NCBI RefSeq assembly: GCF_902635505.1 | Contig: NC_045428.1 | Coordinates: 431,807,106-431,871,105 of the forward strand | Reading direction: 5' to 3' | DNA: 64,000 nucleotides | DNA from: Sarcophilus harrisii | Lineage: Eukaryota > Chordata > Mammalia > Dasyuromorphia > Dasyuridae | In this document: piece after piece, positions 51,901 to 62,559 of the stretch | Numbering within the stretch: position 1 is the stretch's first letter | Layout of the letters: the number at the start of each line of letters is the position of its first letter | The notes under the pieces: generated by a model | The model's database searches: none | What the model was told of the DNA's origin: nothing | What the model saw: only the letters and a program-made list of their open reading frames with translations | Position numbers and translations under genes: made by a program

Positions 51901-52864
51901 TTTACAGTATGAACTTCATTCTTATTATTACCCATGTCAAGTTGTATACAGAAATACTAAAGTATATTTTTCATATTTCTTGGATCATAATGGGCTTTAG
52001 CCTTTTTTACACTATTCTTACCCAGTTTATATGCCTTCTTTTTAATTCTCCATGTGTCCTTCCTTCCTTCTTTTATGACATGCCTTCTCTAATTCTGAGC
52101 TCAGAAGATAACATCATCAGAATCATCTAGTGCTACTCACATCAGAAAAAGAATCACTTGAAGATGATGGGGAAATTTGTGGTTTCTCTGAGTAGTCCTT
52201 TCTGCTTTAGGGTAGTTCTAAGAGTTAGGAAATTTCTCCCCTAAATCAACTTTAAAACTGCCTCAAATCCCTCCACCACTCCCAGTTTTACCCTATTTAG
52301 CCATATTCTTTATCTACCTCCTCCTTTTCATCCTCATTGGGATTAATCATGATTGAATAATTAGAATTTAATTTTTTTTAAGCGCCTTTCATTCCCCCTA
52401 AAGCTATGTTCTTTTTAAAAACCTCTGGCAATAAGAGCAAGCCTAATTCTTTTCTAATTTTGTTTAGATAGGCTTTCCTAAAGCTAGGGTACATGTTTAT
52501 TGGTATATTAGTATAATTGTTGTTATTATCACCATCATTATTATTATTATTATCATTCCTGTTAAAGCAAATCATTCTCTGTCTAGTCTTCAATATATAC
52601 AAATTAAAGAGTCATATTGAACAGATAATTTCTAAACTTTTAACATTTTCTAACTCTAAATCTATGAATGCTAAAAATGAAATCAAGAGTATCTTTGTCC
52701 CAAGGTTGTTCAATTTCACATCAGCTTAGAGCTGGGATCCTTGTCACTGTTTCCTCCACCTTTCTGCTGAGAAATGAAGAAAAAGTGAAGAATTGATCAG
52801 CTGTTTCGCATGCGACTTGATGACATGTTCAGAAGATGTACAGATGATTTAAGTATCCCATCAG
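51901..52864. other. Unassigned, may contain more L3/CR1; (TTA)n at 52516-52557
   Basis: Part of 51900-52500 could be further antisense CR1 coding sequence but no landmark is secure. A TTA/ATT-rich microsatellite lies at 52516-52557. Confidence 0.4.
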
Positions 52865-52925
52865 AGAATCGTAAAATCATGAATATTAGAGTTGAAAAGA
52901 ACATCATTGGCAAGTGAGTCCTAAT
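52865..52925 (-). mobile_element. MIR3 end fragment
   Basis: 'aatcgtaaaatcatgaatatt' and 'agagttgaaaagaacatc' resemble the antisense L3-like end of MIR3. Confidence 0.4.
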
Positions 52926-53160
52926 AGAAGGATTATAGATTCATTGCCTTCTAGCTGTTTGGAAGGGAAGGTATAATATGCACATACACAGAACCATAAA
53001 CCTTTTATTAGAACTGCCATCATCTTGGTACAGGCTCTCATCAATTCACTCCTGGACTATTAAAATAACATGCTGGTTGGTCTTCAAACCACAAGTCTTT
53101 CCTAGCTCCAATCTATCATCCACTCAGCTGTCAAACTGATCTTTCTTAAGCATAAGTTTG

Positions 53161-53340
53161 GGCAGCTAGATGGGAGTGCTAAGCTTGGATAAGTACTGGC
53201 TATGGGACTCTGGGCAAGTGACTTTACCCTATTTGCCTCAGTTTCTTAATCTGTAAAATAAGCCAAAGAAGAAAATGGCTAACTACTCTAGTATCTCTTC
53301 CAAGAAAACCCCAAATGGGACATGACTAAAACAACAAGCA
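53161..53340 (+). mobile_element. Mar1-type SINE inside L2
   Basis: Head 'ggcagctagatgggagtgc', part of the middle lost, 'gggcaagtgactttaccc', 'ttaatctgtaaaataagcc', 'tctcttccaagaaaacccc', 'gggacatgactaaaac'. Confidence 0.88.
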
Positions 53341-53721
53341 AAATTCTGATTATGTCACTCCTAATCCAGTAAAGTCCAGTGACTCCCCTTACCTTCAGAA
53401 TCAAATATGAAAGCCTCTGCTTGGCTTTAAAAGCCTTTCTTAACCTGGCCCTTTCCTACGTTTCTAGTTTTTTTTATAAATTTTACTCTTCTATCACATA
53501 CTCTGCAATCTAGTGATAATGGCCCCCAGCTCTGGTCATTTTCTCTGGTTGTTTCCCATACCTAGAATGCTCACCTTCCTCATTTCCATCTTTTGGCTTC
53601 CTTTAAATGGCACTAAAATCTCATGTTCTACAAGAAACCTTTCCAGATCTTCCTTTCCCTTTGTTGATTATCTCCAATTTATGCTGTATATGCCTTGTTT
53701 ATACCTAAGTATAGGTTATTT

Positions 53722-53733
53722 CATATATATGTA

Positions 53734-53775
<42 letters not shown>

Positions 53776-53835
53776 TACTATATATACACATAACAATATA
53801 TATGCAATATATATTGTTATACTATAACTATATAT
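53722..53835. repeat. (TA)n microsatellite
   Basis: A long TA/TATG tract with a pure TA core at about 53740-53770. It explains the tyrosine/isoleucine run in the 104-codon frame at 53513-53827. Confidence 0.95.
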
Positions 53836-53954
53836 CCTTATAGAATGTAAGCTTCTTGGGAAGTGGGACTGTTTTTTGCTTTAATTTGTAAATGCTGGCA
53901 CTTAGTAAACTGCTGGATACACAATAGATGCTTAATAACTGCTTAATCAATCAT

Positions 53955-54180
53955 ATAGATTACTAGATTTAGAATCAGTAGACCCAATTTCAAGGCTTGG
54001 ATCTCCTACCAAATTGCATGACTTTACACAAATAATTTGACATCTGTTGGTTTCCGCTTCCTTACCTGCAGAAAAGAGATAGTATTTATATGACCTACAT
54101 ACAGCACTGGTGTGAAGGTCAAAGGAGATAATAGGTGGAAAAGGCTGTGTAAATATTAAGTATTGTTATTGTCTAGCACT
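53955..54180 (+). mobile_element. MIR/THER1-type SINE
   Basis: 'tagatttagaatcagtagacc', 'aaggcttggatctcctacc', 'ttccgcttccttacctgc', 'gcactggtgtgaaggtcaaag', 'tattaagtattgttattg'. Confidence 0.75.
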
Positions 54181-54499
54181 CTATAGAGTCCCGTTTAAAA
54201 GAAAATTACAAGGATTTCCAAGGAATTGACTGACTAGATCTTGGCAGCATTGAATGCTTACTGAAATAAGTGAGCCATCACCTGGTGCTGGGAAATCTTT
54301 AGCCATAAATTGTTATTATAATGCAACACTGAGATTTTTATATAAATAAAGTGAAAATATGTAGGGAAAGCAAAAGAAATAACAACGATTATAAATGATT
54401 ATTTATCATCATCTGAATCAATATTCAAGATCATTTGAGTTATTGGCACTATATATTAAATTTTCTAAGTATTGTTAAGAGCAAATACCTTTTTTTTCC

Positions 54500-55072
54500 C
54501 TTTTCATTGACTTTCCCCTGTACTTGGAACTGTTTCCCTCTTCACTGCCTCCTGGCTTCCTTGGCTTTTTTAAACACTCAGCTAAAGTCCATCTTCCATA
54601 AGAAGCCTTTGCCAGTTCTCTTTAATCTTAGTTCTTTCCCTCTGAGATTGCCTCTAAATCTTCCTGAATATATTTTGTTCATACATAATTGTTTGTTTTT
54701 TGTCTCCCCCATTATATTGCAAACACCTTAAGGGAAAGATTATTACCTTTATTTAAATTTTCAGAACTTAGTATAATGTCTGTCATGTTTTCATTGTTAT
54801 TGTTCAGTCCTGTCTGCCTCTTTGTGACTCCATGTGGTGCTTCTTGGCAAAGATACTAGAATAGTTTATCATATCCTTCTCCAATATATTATGGCAAACA
54901 GAGGGTTAAGTGACTTGCCTAGAGTCACACAGCTAGTAAATGTCTGAAGCTGGATTTGAATTTAGGTCTTCCTGACTAGACCCAGAGCTCTACCTACTGA
55001 GCCACCCAGCTGCCCTGCCTGGTAGATTGTATGTGCTTAATAAATGCTTGTTAACTGACTGACTGAGTACAA
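54500..55072 (+). mobile_element. Sense L2 3' end split by a Mar1 SINE
   Basis: 'cccctgtacttggaactg', 'ctcagctaaagtccatc', 'gaagcctttgccagttc', 'ttctttccctctgagattgc', 'tctcccccattatattgc' up to 54789; then 55015-55072 'tgtatgtgcttaataaatgc' and 'gttaactgactgactg'. Well preserved for L2. Confidence 0.82.
54790..55014 (-). mobile_element. Mar1-type SINE inside L2
   Basis: 'ttgttattgttcagtcctg', 'cttggcaaagatactag', 'gagtcacacagctagtaaatg', 'ctgagccacccagctgccc'. 'tgtctgtca' before and 'tgcctggta' after may be a diverged target duplication. Confidence 0.92.
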
Positions 55073-55409
55073 TACTTGGAAAAAAAAGTAGACATCAATG
55101 GACCTTACAAATGCATAAAGGAAGAAATAATCCAATTATCTGTCTCTATTCTTGGATTTGAAGCTAGTTATTCATGGCAATCCCATTTCCATAGGATCCT
55201 AGGAAAGGTATTGATTGATTTATAATTTAATTCCATACTATTTCTATGAATTTTTTGTTCTTATACCATTAGGTTTATGATTAAAAATTATATTCTCAAT
55301 TTATAGAAGACATATTTGTTAAATTTCATGTTCAAATTTAGTTAGACATTTTCCTCAAAGTCCATCCCCTTGTAAAATCTCATTAAATATTCATTTCTCT
55401 AACAGTTTG
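55073..55409. other. Unassigned sequence
   Basis: No recognised repeat or gene. Confidence 0.35.
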
Positions 55410-55604
55410 CAGGGGTCCTCAAACTATGGCCGGCCCGTGGGCCAGATGTGTCAGCGGAGGACAATTATTCCCCTTACCCAGGGCTATGAAGTTTCTTTAT
55501 TTAAAGGCCCACAAAACAAAGTTTTTGTTTTTACTATAGTCCGGCCCTCCAACAGTCTGAGGGACAGTTAACTGGCCCCCATTTAAAAAGTTTGAGGATC
55601 CCTG
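55410..55604 (+). mobile_element. hAT-Charlie-like miniature element, copy 2
   Basis: 195 bp, same family and orientation as 50654-50845, with ends 'caggggtcctcaaact' and 'agtttgaggatccctg'. The central 'aaggcccacaaaacaaag' is identical in both copies. The two copies differ in the 5' third, which carries a 'ggccggcccgtgggcc' block here. Confidence 0.87.
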
Positions 55605-55894
55605 TAATCTCATTGAGTAATATTCTGTCCACCTAAAATTGTAATGATCACTCCATTTAGCTGATTCATATAAGCTAAGAAAATATACCATAGATGGTAC
55701 TTATATTATCTTGCATACCATTTTTATCACTATAACTGTCTTCGATAAATATTATTGCTAGATTTTATATAACTCACTTTAGTCATATTCTATATATGTG
55801 GGGAATTTCTCAGCTTAAGGTATAAGATCTCTTATATCTTCCCCATAATCATTTTTCAAAAAACTAATCATCAATTCATATAGGACTTATTCTT
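55605..55894. other. Unassigned sequence
   Basis: No recognised repeat or gene. Confidence 0.3.
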
Positions 55895-56155
55895 GGTTTT
55901 TGTTGTTATTTTTAGTGATTTTTCAGTCATGTCTGACTCATTGTGACCCCATTTGGAGTTTCCAAAGATTCCAGAATAATTTGGCATTTCTTTTCCAACT
56001 AATTTTACAGAGGAGGAAACTGAGGCACACAGAGTTAAATGACTTAGCTGAAGTCACACAGCTAGTTAGTGTCTGGGGACAAATTTAAACTGAGGAAAAT
56101 GAGTCTTCCTAACTCCAGGCCCAGCACTCTTTGCATTGTTCCATCTACTTATCTC
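55895..56155 (-). mobile_element. Mar1-type SINE
   Basis: 'ttttcagtcatgtctgactc', 'gaccccatttggagtttcc', 'caggaggaaactgag'-like CORE, 'gaagtcacacagctag' and 'gttccatctacttatc'. Confidence 0.87.
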
Positions 56156-57442
56156 TGTTTGCCTTATTTTCTTAGTTTAGAACTTTTGTGGTGACAAGAT
56201 CTCATCCCATTTTGCTTTGCCATATAATTCTTTCCTGTAAACCTTATCTATGTATTCTCCTTAAATAAAACAATCCAATGAAATGGTTACTAATGAGCCA
56301 ACTGAAGCATCACTGTGACTGAACCCCAAGCACAACCTCTCCAAACCTTCTTGAATTCAGGTTAAAAAGAAGCAGTGACTACTTCTCTCCTTAGAGAATT
56401 CCTTAGGAATAACGCTAAGAAATTAAAATTTCTAATGCTATCTTACTGAACCCCAACCCAGTGTGTTCATCACAATATTGATGTTAACCATCTAACCAAT
56501 ATCAACCAGTTGATATAAAGTAGTTGATTATCAATTAGGATAGAAATACAAAAACACTCCCTCCCCAAAATTGGAGGGATCTCCCTCTGCACATATTCAG
56601 TCCCTCAAGACAGTGGGCTCAAAATTAAAGTGCCCCCCCAACACTTTCTGGTAGACATAGACAAATTTCCATGGGGAAAGAAGATTCAAATTACATACAC
56701 ATACAGGGAACACACATGTCCAAAGAATATCTCCCATCCCTGGAAGGCATTTTCTCCCTTTGCAGAGTTCACTTGGAGAATGGACGAGTTGCTTCGTAGC
56801 TTGCAAAACATGGTGCTTTTGCAGTTGGGTTCTTTTATGGGTGGGCTATAATACAGCTTATTCACCAGGCTTAGCTTCCAACTCCAATTTCTGACCATCT
56901 GGTGGATTTTCTAATCTTTTGCAGCTATAGGAGCATTTCCTAGTCTGTTCTATCTCTCAATACTAATTCATGTAAAATCAAGAAAAAATAAACACAAGAC
57001 ACATAGTAGAAGTTCCATCAGTTTATAGATCTAGAATGACCAAGTGAGAGATAAGGCTCAATGTTCCTCCCTCAACTAGAGATTTAAAATTCTTCAATCT
57101 CACTCAAAATTTACCAAAGAAGAGAACAAGAGATAATTGGCCTGAATTTTTTGTATGCACACAAGCCAATTAAAAAGCTTTCATTACCATGCAGTAAGCC
57201 AACAGAAAACAGGTTATATGTATAATATACTGAAATGGGAAGAAGGACTCCTTTATTACCCATGCCCAGAAGCAGGCTCACCAAACCTTCACATTGGTTG
57301 GAACTAAGCAGGTATCCTTTAAATATTGGGTCCTTAAAGCTACATAATGACCTTATATAACTATAGTTTTATGTATTTAGTGCCTTTTAAGTTTTAAAAT
57401 ACTATCATTCACCTTAAAAAATACTTATCGTTCACCAAAAAC
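56156..57442. other. 1.3 kb unassigned sequence
   Basis: No recognised repeat. Overlapping open frames of 69-73 codons on both strands near 56597-56898 have no coding features. It may hold ancient LTR material but I cannot support that. Confidence 0.4.
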
Positions 57443-57695
57443 CTTAATGGTAGTTAGGTGCATTGGGCCTGGATTCAGGCCTTGAGGACTCATGACTTGA
57501 GATTTTCTGGCCTCGGACACTTTACTAGCTGTATGACCCTTTTGTCTGTTTGTTTCCTTCTCTGTAAAATGGACATAATGATAGCACCTGTCTTTCATGG
57601 TTGTCATCAGGACAAAATAAGAAAATAAATACAAAGTTCTTAGCATAGTATCTGGCACATAGTAATGTTAGCTATTATTATCATAAACAACAATA
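57443..57695 (+). mobile_element. MIR/THER1-type SINE, near full length
   Basis: Head 'tggtagttaggtgcattgg', 'cctggattcaggccttg', 'ctttactagctgtatgacc', 'ccttctctgtaaaatgg', tail 'ggcacatagtaatgttagc'. Confidence 0.82.
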
Positions 57696-57764
57696 CAGCT
57701 GAACTTTGAATGAAGATGCTAAGTGATGCCAAGAAATCAACTGAATTTCCAAAATTACTTACTG

Positions 57765-57872
57765 AGGCAATCAATCTAAAGAGCATTTATTAAGCACCTA
57801 CTATGTTTCGGGCACTGTATTATGTCCCTGTTGGGGGTACAAAGACAAAAATGAAAGTCCTTGACCTCATAT
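57765..57872 (-). mobile_element. L2 3' end
   Basis: 'gcatttattaagcacctac', 'tttcgggcactgtattatg', 'gaaagtccttgacctc'. Confidence 0.72.
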
Positions 57873-58099
57873 GCATGACCTAATCCAGTTTCTGAAGCAT
57901 GAATTTCCTCTACAACTTCCCTAATAATGGTAGCTTGGCATTGTGTCAGTTTTGCAGTTTCTGTTAGGAATCCCTAACTTCCTCTAAGACAACTCAGGAT
58001 CCTCTTCTGCAGGAGGTTCCTCTTGATTTACTCAATTGCTAGTGCCTTCCCCTCCAAAGGAGAATGTATGTAATTTTGTATGCCAGACTAAATTAATCT
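57873..58099. other. Unassigned sequence
   Basis: No recognised repeat or gene. Confidence 0.3.
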
Positions 58100-58295
58100 C
58101 AAAGGATCACAGATTTAGAACTGGTAGAGATGTTGGAGTTTAGCTTGTCCAATTCCTACACTTTAAAGATGAGGAAGCTAAGTGCCAAAAATGTGAAAAG
58201 GATTGCCTAGGGTCATACAAATGGTGAGTGGGAAGGCCAATCTTTGTCCCTGACTCCAAATTTAGCATTCTTTCCATGATGCTACAATGCTTTTA
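58100..58295 (-). mobile_element. MIR3-type SINE, near full length
   Basis: L3-like end 'ggatcacagatttagaactg', 'ctttaaagatgaggaagc', 'gcctagggtcatac' and head 'tttccatgatgctac'. Confidence 0.8.
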
Positions 58296-59206
58296 TCATA
58301 AAATACTATATCTGGATTCCATTAAGGTATCCAACAGTCATGAAATCCTTTTAGCAAGATGTAGAGAGATATGAAGTGGGGGAAAGTATAGTTAATTGGA
58401 TGTAAAGGGGATTGATTGATGTCTATGTATAGGAAAGTGTCTGGTTGATTATCAGAGGGTTCTGCTTATGATCTTGCTTAGTTTAATATTGAAATCAAAG
58501 ATTTGGATGAAAACAGATGTAATGCAAAAAAAAAAAAATTTACACAGTATTATTAAGTATCACAAGAAGAAGCCATCGAGTATAACCTGTATATAAACTA
58601 GAATTCCTTTGGTAACTCATCTGACTAGTGATCATCTAGTCTTTACTTGGAGACTGTCCCTACTTCTGAAGATGGTCCATGGCACTATTGCACTGTAGCT
58701 TTAAATTATAAAAAACTTTTTTCAGCATCAACCTACCTCTCTGTAGCTTCCACCTATTGCTGTCAAATGTCAATAACTATTGATGTACATGCTCATTTTA
58801 TCATCTCTACAAACTCCTTAAGAAAATAATCTACACACATATTGATGTAACTTGATGGATTTATGAAAAGACAGACTTTTGCACATGACATCCTACAGGA
58901 GACAACATTTTTATAGTTAAGCAAGAATAAAAAATATCAATGTGGTTTTTTTTTTGTTGACTATAAAAAAGAATGTTTGATATTACTACCATACTGTCAA
59001 AATCAGTAATTCTTTAATTAAAATGTGATACACTAATCATGTACTTTCAGGAAAGCTTGTTTGACTATATGTGAAGAAGCATCTGTTGTACCAAAATAAA
59101 ATATATCAATATATTTAATCATTTTTGTTTAAATGTGTTCAGTAAAGCAAAATGCCCTTAAGGCTTTTCTCTAACAAGGTGTAATCATTTAAGAATCTTT
59201 GAAAAT
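58296..59206. other. 0.9 kb unassigned, AT-rich
   Basis: No recognised repeat or gene; a short A run at 58527-58539. Confidence 0.4.
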
Positions 59207-60572
59207 CCTATATCAAAATGAGGTCAAAATGGTTTCATGATTTAAGCAAAAAGGGTGATACTAAAAGCAAATTAAGAGAACAAGGGATAGTCTTTCATAC
59301 CTTTCAGATATGTAGAGAAGCAAGGAATTTGTGGCCAAAAAAGAACTAGAGAACATTATGAAATGTAAAATGAATAATTTTGATTATATTAAATTTAAAA
59401 GATTTTGTACAAACAAAACCAAAGTTTTTGATATTTTAGAAGAATTTAAAATTCTTTAGAATTTGCCAAGATTAGAAAGGAAAGAAAGGAAAAGAAAACT
59501 AAGAGGGAAAGATTTTACATCCAGTTATTTCTAATAAAGATCTCACTTCTAAAATATATAGAGAATTTGCTCAAATTTATAAGAATACAAACCATTCCCC
59601 AATTGATAAATGGTCAGAGGATATGAACAGATAATTTTCAGATGAAGAAAATAAAGTCATTTCTAATTATATGAAAAAAATTCTCTAAATCACTCATTAA
59701 AGAAATGCAAAGATTGGCTAAGATGACAGAAAAAGATACTAATAAATGGTGAAGGGGACATGTTGGGAAAGTGGAAAACTAATATATTATTGGTGGAGTT
59801 GTGAACTGATCCAACCATTCTGGATTGCAATTTGGAATTATACCTAAAGAGCTATAAATCTATGCAAACCTTTTGATCCAGCAGTGCCTCTACAGGCTGT
59901 ATCCCAAAGAGATAATAAAAAAGGGAAAAGAATCTACATATCCAAAAATTTTTGTAGTGGTAAGAAACTGGAAATTGAGTGGATGGCCATCAGTTTGGGA
60001 ATGGCTGACTAAGTTATAGTATATGAATGTAATGGAATATTATTGTTCTATAAGAAATGACAAGTCTAATTTCAAAAAAGCCTGGAATAATTTACATGGA
60101 CTGATGCTAAGTGAAGTGAGTAGAACCAAGAGAACATTGTACACAGCAGCAACAAGATTGTGTGATGATCAATTGCGATGGACTTGGCTCTTTGCAACAA
60201 TGGGATGATTTAAGGCAGTTCCAATAGAGTTGTAATGGAAAAAGCTATTTGCATCCAGAAAGAACTATGGTGACTGAATGTGGATCAAAGAATAGTATTT
60301 TCACCTTTTTTAGTGTTGTTGTTTACTTGTTTTTTTTTAAATTTCTTTTTTTTTCCTTTTGATCTGGTTTTTCTTGTGCAGCATAATGAATATAGAAATA
60401 TGTTTAGAAGAATTGCATGTTTAACTTATAGTGAGCTACTTACTGTTTAGGGAAGGGGGAAGAGGGGAAGGAGGGAAAAAATTTGGAATATAAGGTTTTA
60501 TAAGGGTGAATGTTAAAAACTATCTTTGCATGTATTTTGAAAAAGAAAAAGCTTTTATTAAAAAAAGAAAAA
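59207..60572 (+). mobile_element. Older 5'-truncated L1 LINE, 1.4 kb
   Basis: Starts within ORF2 (gaggtcaaaatggtttcatg, the KWVHDL-like codons), includes 'ttgtacaaacaaaacc', 'ccattccccaattgataaatg', and ends with 'gatctggtttttcttgtg', a G/A-rich block and A tail. Frame 60023-60208 reads MNVMEYYCSIRNDKSNFKKAW. An A/G-rich expansion lies at about 59470-59510. No clear target duplication. Confidence 0.92.
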
Positions 60573-61104
60573 AGAAAATTAGGGCAGTGGGCTGGATTGA
60601 GCCCTAGCTTTAGAACCCAATCATCACATCATTAATAATTCTCCCTCATCAGGTATTAAAGCTTATATTAATATAATATTACATTATTATAAAATACTTA
60701 GTAAAACTTTAAGAAAATTTTGAAAGCTATAATAATATAGAGAACTTTGTTCACTAACCAGCCAATTTCAAGGAAAGCATAAAAGAGAGAGGGAGAAGAA
60801 TGGTTACCAAAAGGAATTGCCACTTTCATGGAAGATGTCCAGTGCAGAATCCAATGGAAAAACTGATTCCCTATAAAGAAAGAAATCATCCAGATATTCC
60901 TGGTTTGTCTGTGATACTTTGTTGATTACATCAAGCTCCAAACATACTAAAGCTCTTTAGATGAAATCTATAATCACTCAAAAGAATTCACTATCCAGGA
61001 AAAAAATTAGAAAAAAAAATAGATGGAGAATGTCTATTATCTAGATGATGGATAAATACTTGTATGGATAACCCACAGAACTGGTCCATAAGTACATCTG
61101 TTTG
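60573..61104. other. Unassigned sequence
   Basis: No recognised repeat or gene. Confidence 0.35.
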
Positions 61105-61620
61105 TCCATCAGTTGTTATTTGTCCTTCATTTTAAAAGAGGACAGATAACATCATGAAATGATGCCTTTGACTTGTGTGTGAACTGGATTTAAATAAGAC
61201 AAAGTTGTGCAAAGTTGTCAGTCTTACTCTCTCAAAAGTCATTGAAGTCATTAAAGACAATTGACAATGGCCTGGGATGCAATGGATGACCTTGGGGTCT
61301 TCAGTTTCTGACTAAGCTCTAAGTGCCCTACAATGCCTGTGTCAGCCTCCTCCATGGCTGTTGGAATAAATTGTTTTGATGTAGACATTCTTCCAAGAGA
61401 AAATCTTCACATGCCTGGAGTAGATAACCCATAACTTACCCATGGTTTGGAGGCCTGTTGGTTACCCTCAGCCAGGATGTAACCTTTGAGCATGCTACAA
61501 TTTCTTGGACCCACAGATGAGAATTTGGTGACAGATGGATATCAAACGTGGATACCAGCCCGGAGAAGGACATGACAACCTTTCACACTAGGGATGCTAG
61601 TCCTTCCTGGACACCCCCAA
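61105..61620 (-). mobile_element. Family X repeat, longest copy
   Basis: 'gttgttatttgtccttcat', 'gaggacagataacatcatg', 'tgaactggatttaaataag', 'caatggcctgggatgcaatgg', 'gccctacaatgcctg', 'cttcacatgcctggagtag', 'ggttaccctcagccagg', 'ccttcctggacaccccc'. The section from about 61290 on is shared only with 35872-36310. Confidence 0.7.
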
Positions 61621-61659
61621 TATCTCTTGTCTATCAAAACAAGCACTAAATAAACAATG

Positions 61660-61990
61660 AATTTGTCTCCAAATTAAATAGAAGTACAGTTGTCTAGATT
61701 GCTTCCAGGAAATTACATAGCGTTTTTTAGTGATCAAGGGCTTCTCCATGAAACAAAAACTCTTTTAAAAGACATGAATAATCTGCTGATGATGCTTTAT
61801 AGATATGAATGATGGAATTCCCAGAGTCATGGAGAGGCTTATGGGGGGTATGAGTTATCAGCAACATATTATTAATGAAACATTACACAGGAGAAACATA
61901 AAAAATATTTTTATCAGAGAGATATGTGACCAGAAAAGATGGTGTGTTGGTCATGTAGAACCTAAAAGGAATTAATTAAATCCCTTCTAG
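61660..61990 (+). pseudogene. RTE/BovB-type LINE ORF2 C-terminal fragment
   Basis: At about 61910-61975 one frame reads FIREICDQKRWCVGHVEPKRN, which matches the 'KRRWxGHV' block near the C-terminus of RTE-clade reverse transcriptase proteins. Upstream DNA (gagaggcttatggggggtatg, gcaacatattattaatg) fits the preceding RTE segment but the frame is broken. RTE elements supply the machinery for Mar1-type SINEs, which share their 3' end. Confidence 0.6.
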
Positions 61991-62559
61991 AAATGAAGTC
62001 ATACTTGATCTACTATCAGAGGACAGCGATTTATTTCCTCCACCATAAAATAAATACTTAAAATATAAAAGTATCATAAATACTCCTTGACAAAGGCTTA
62101 AAATATAAAAAATTAACCCATAATTCCTATTACTCTCGCCTAGAAGGTTGATACTTAAAATATTTAAATGTGAAATACTTTATGGGATCACTTAACAGGC
62201 AGCCTCCCTTTACCTTCATCTTGGCTCTATACTGTCAAAGCAATTTGATAAAGAACCACATTTGATGAGTCCTTGGTTTCATTTTCCTGGCAATCCTTAT
62301 CTTCTCCTAAAAAAGGAAAAACAGAGGAAAAGGGAAAAACAAAAGTTACTCTTGCTGGGCAACAAACACACAAACTCCAGAGCTCCTGTCTTTTTGATCT
62401 CACAAAAGTAGAAAATATTTATCTCAGTACTACTCTTAGATTGGAAGATCTGAGAGGATCTCTAATCTAAGGATTAAAGAAAGAAACTAATACCAAGAGA
62501 AAATCATAGACTTAAGGTCCAGTCTCAGGCTCATCCAGGTCAGCACACGTTCTTGCTAT
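61991..62559. other. Unassigned sequence
   Basis: No recognised repeat or gene. Confidence 0.35.

Larger units (their letters stand above)
52985..53950 (+). mobile_element. Sense L2 LINE 3' part, split by a Mar1 SINE and a TA microsatellite
   Basis: Before the SINE: 'tggtacaggctctcatc', 'cactcctggactatt', 'cagctgtcaaactgatc'. After it: 'attatgtcactcctaatcc', 'gcctctgcttggctttaaaag', 'cctagaatgctcacc', 'cctttccagatcttcc', 'tagaatgtaagcttcttgg', 'tggcacttagtaaactgc'. The TA tract at 53722-53835 lies inside its 3' UTR. Confidence 0.82.

Noticed and set aside
53513-53827. 104-codon frame with Tyr/Ile repeat
   Set aside because: It lies in an L2 3' UTR and a TA microsatellite.
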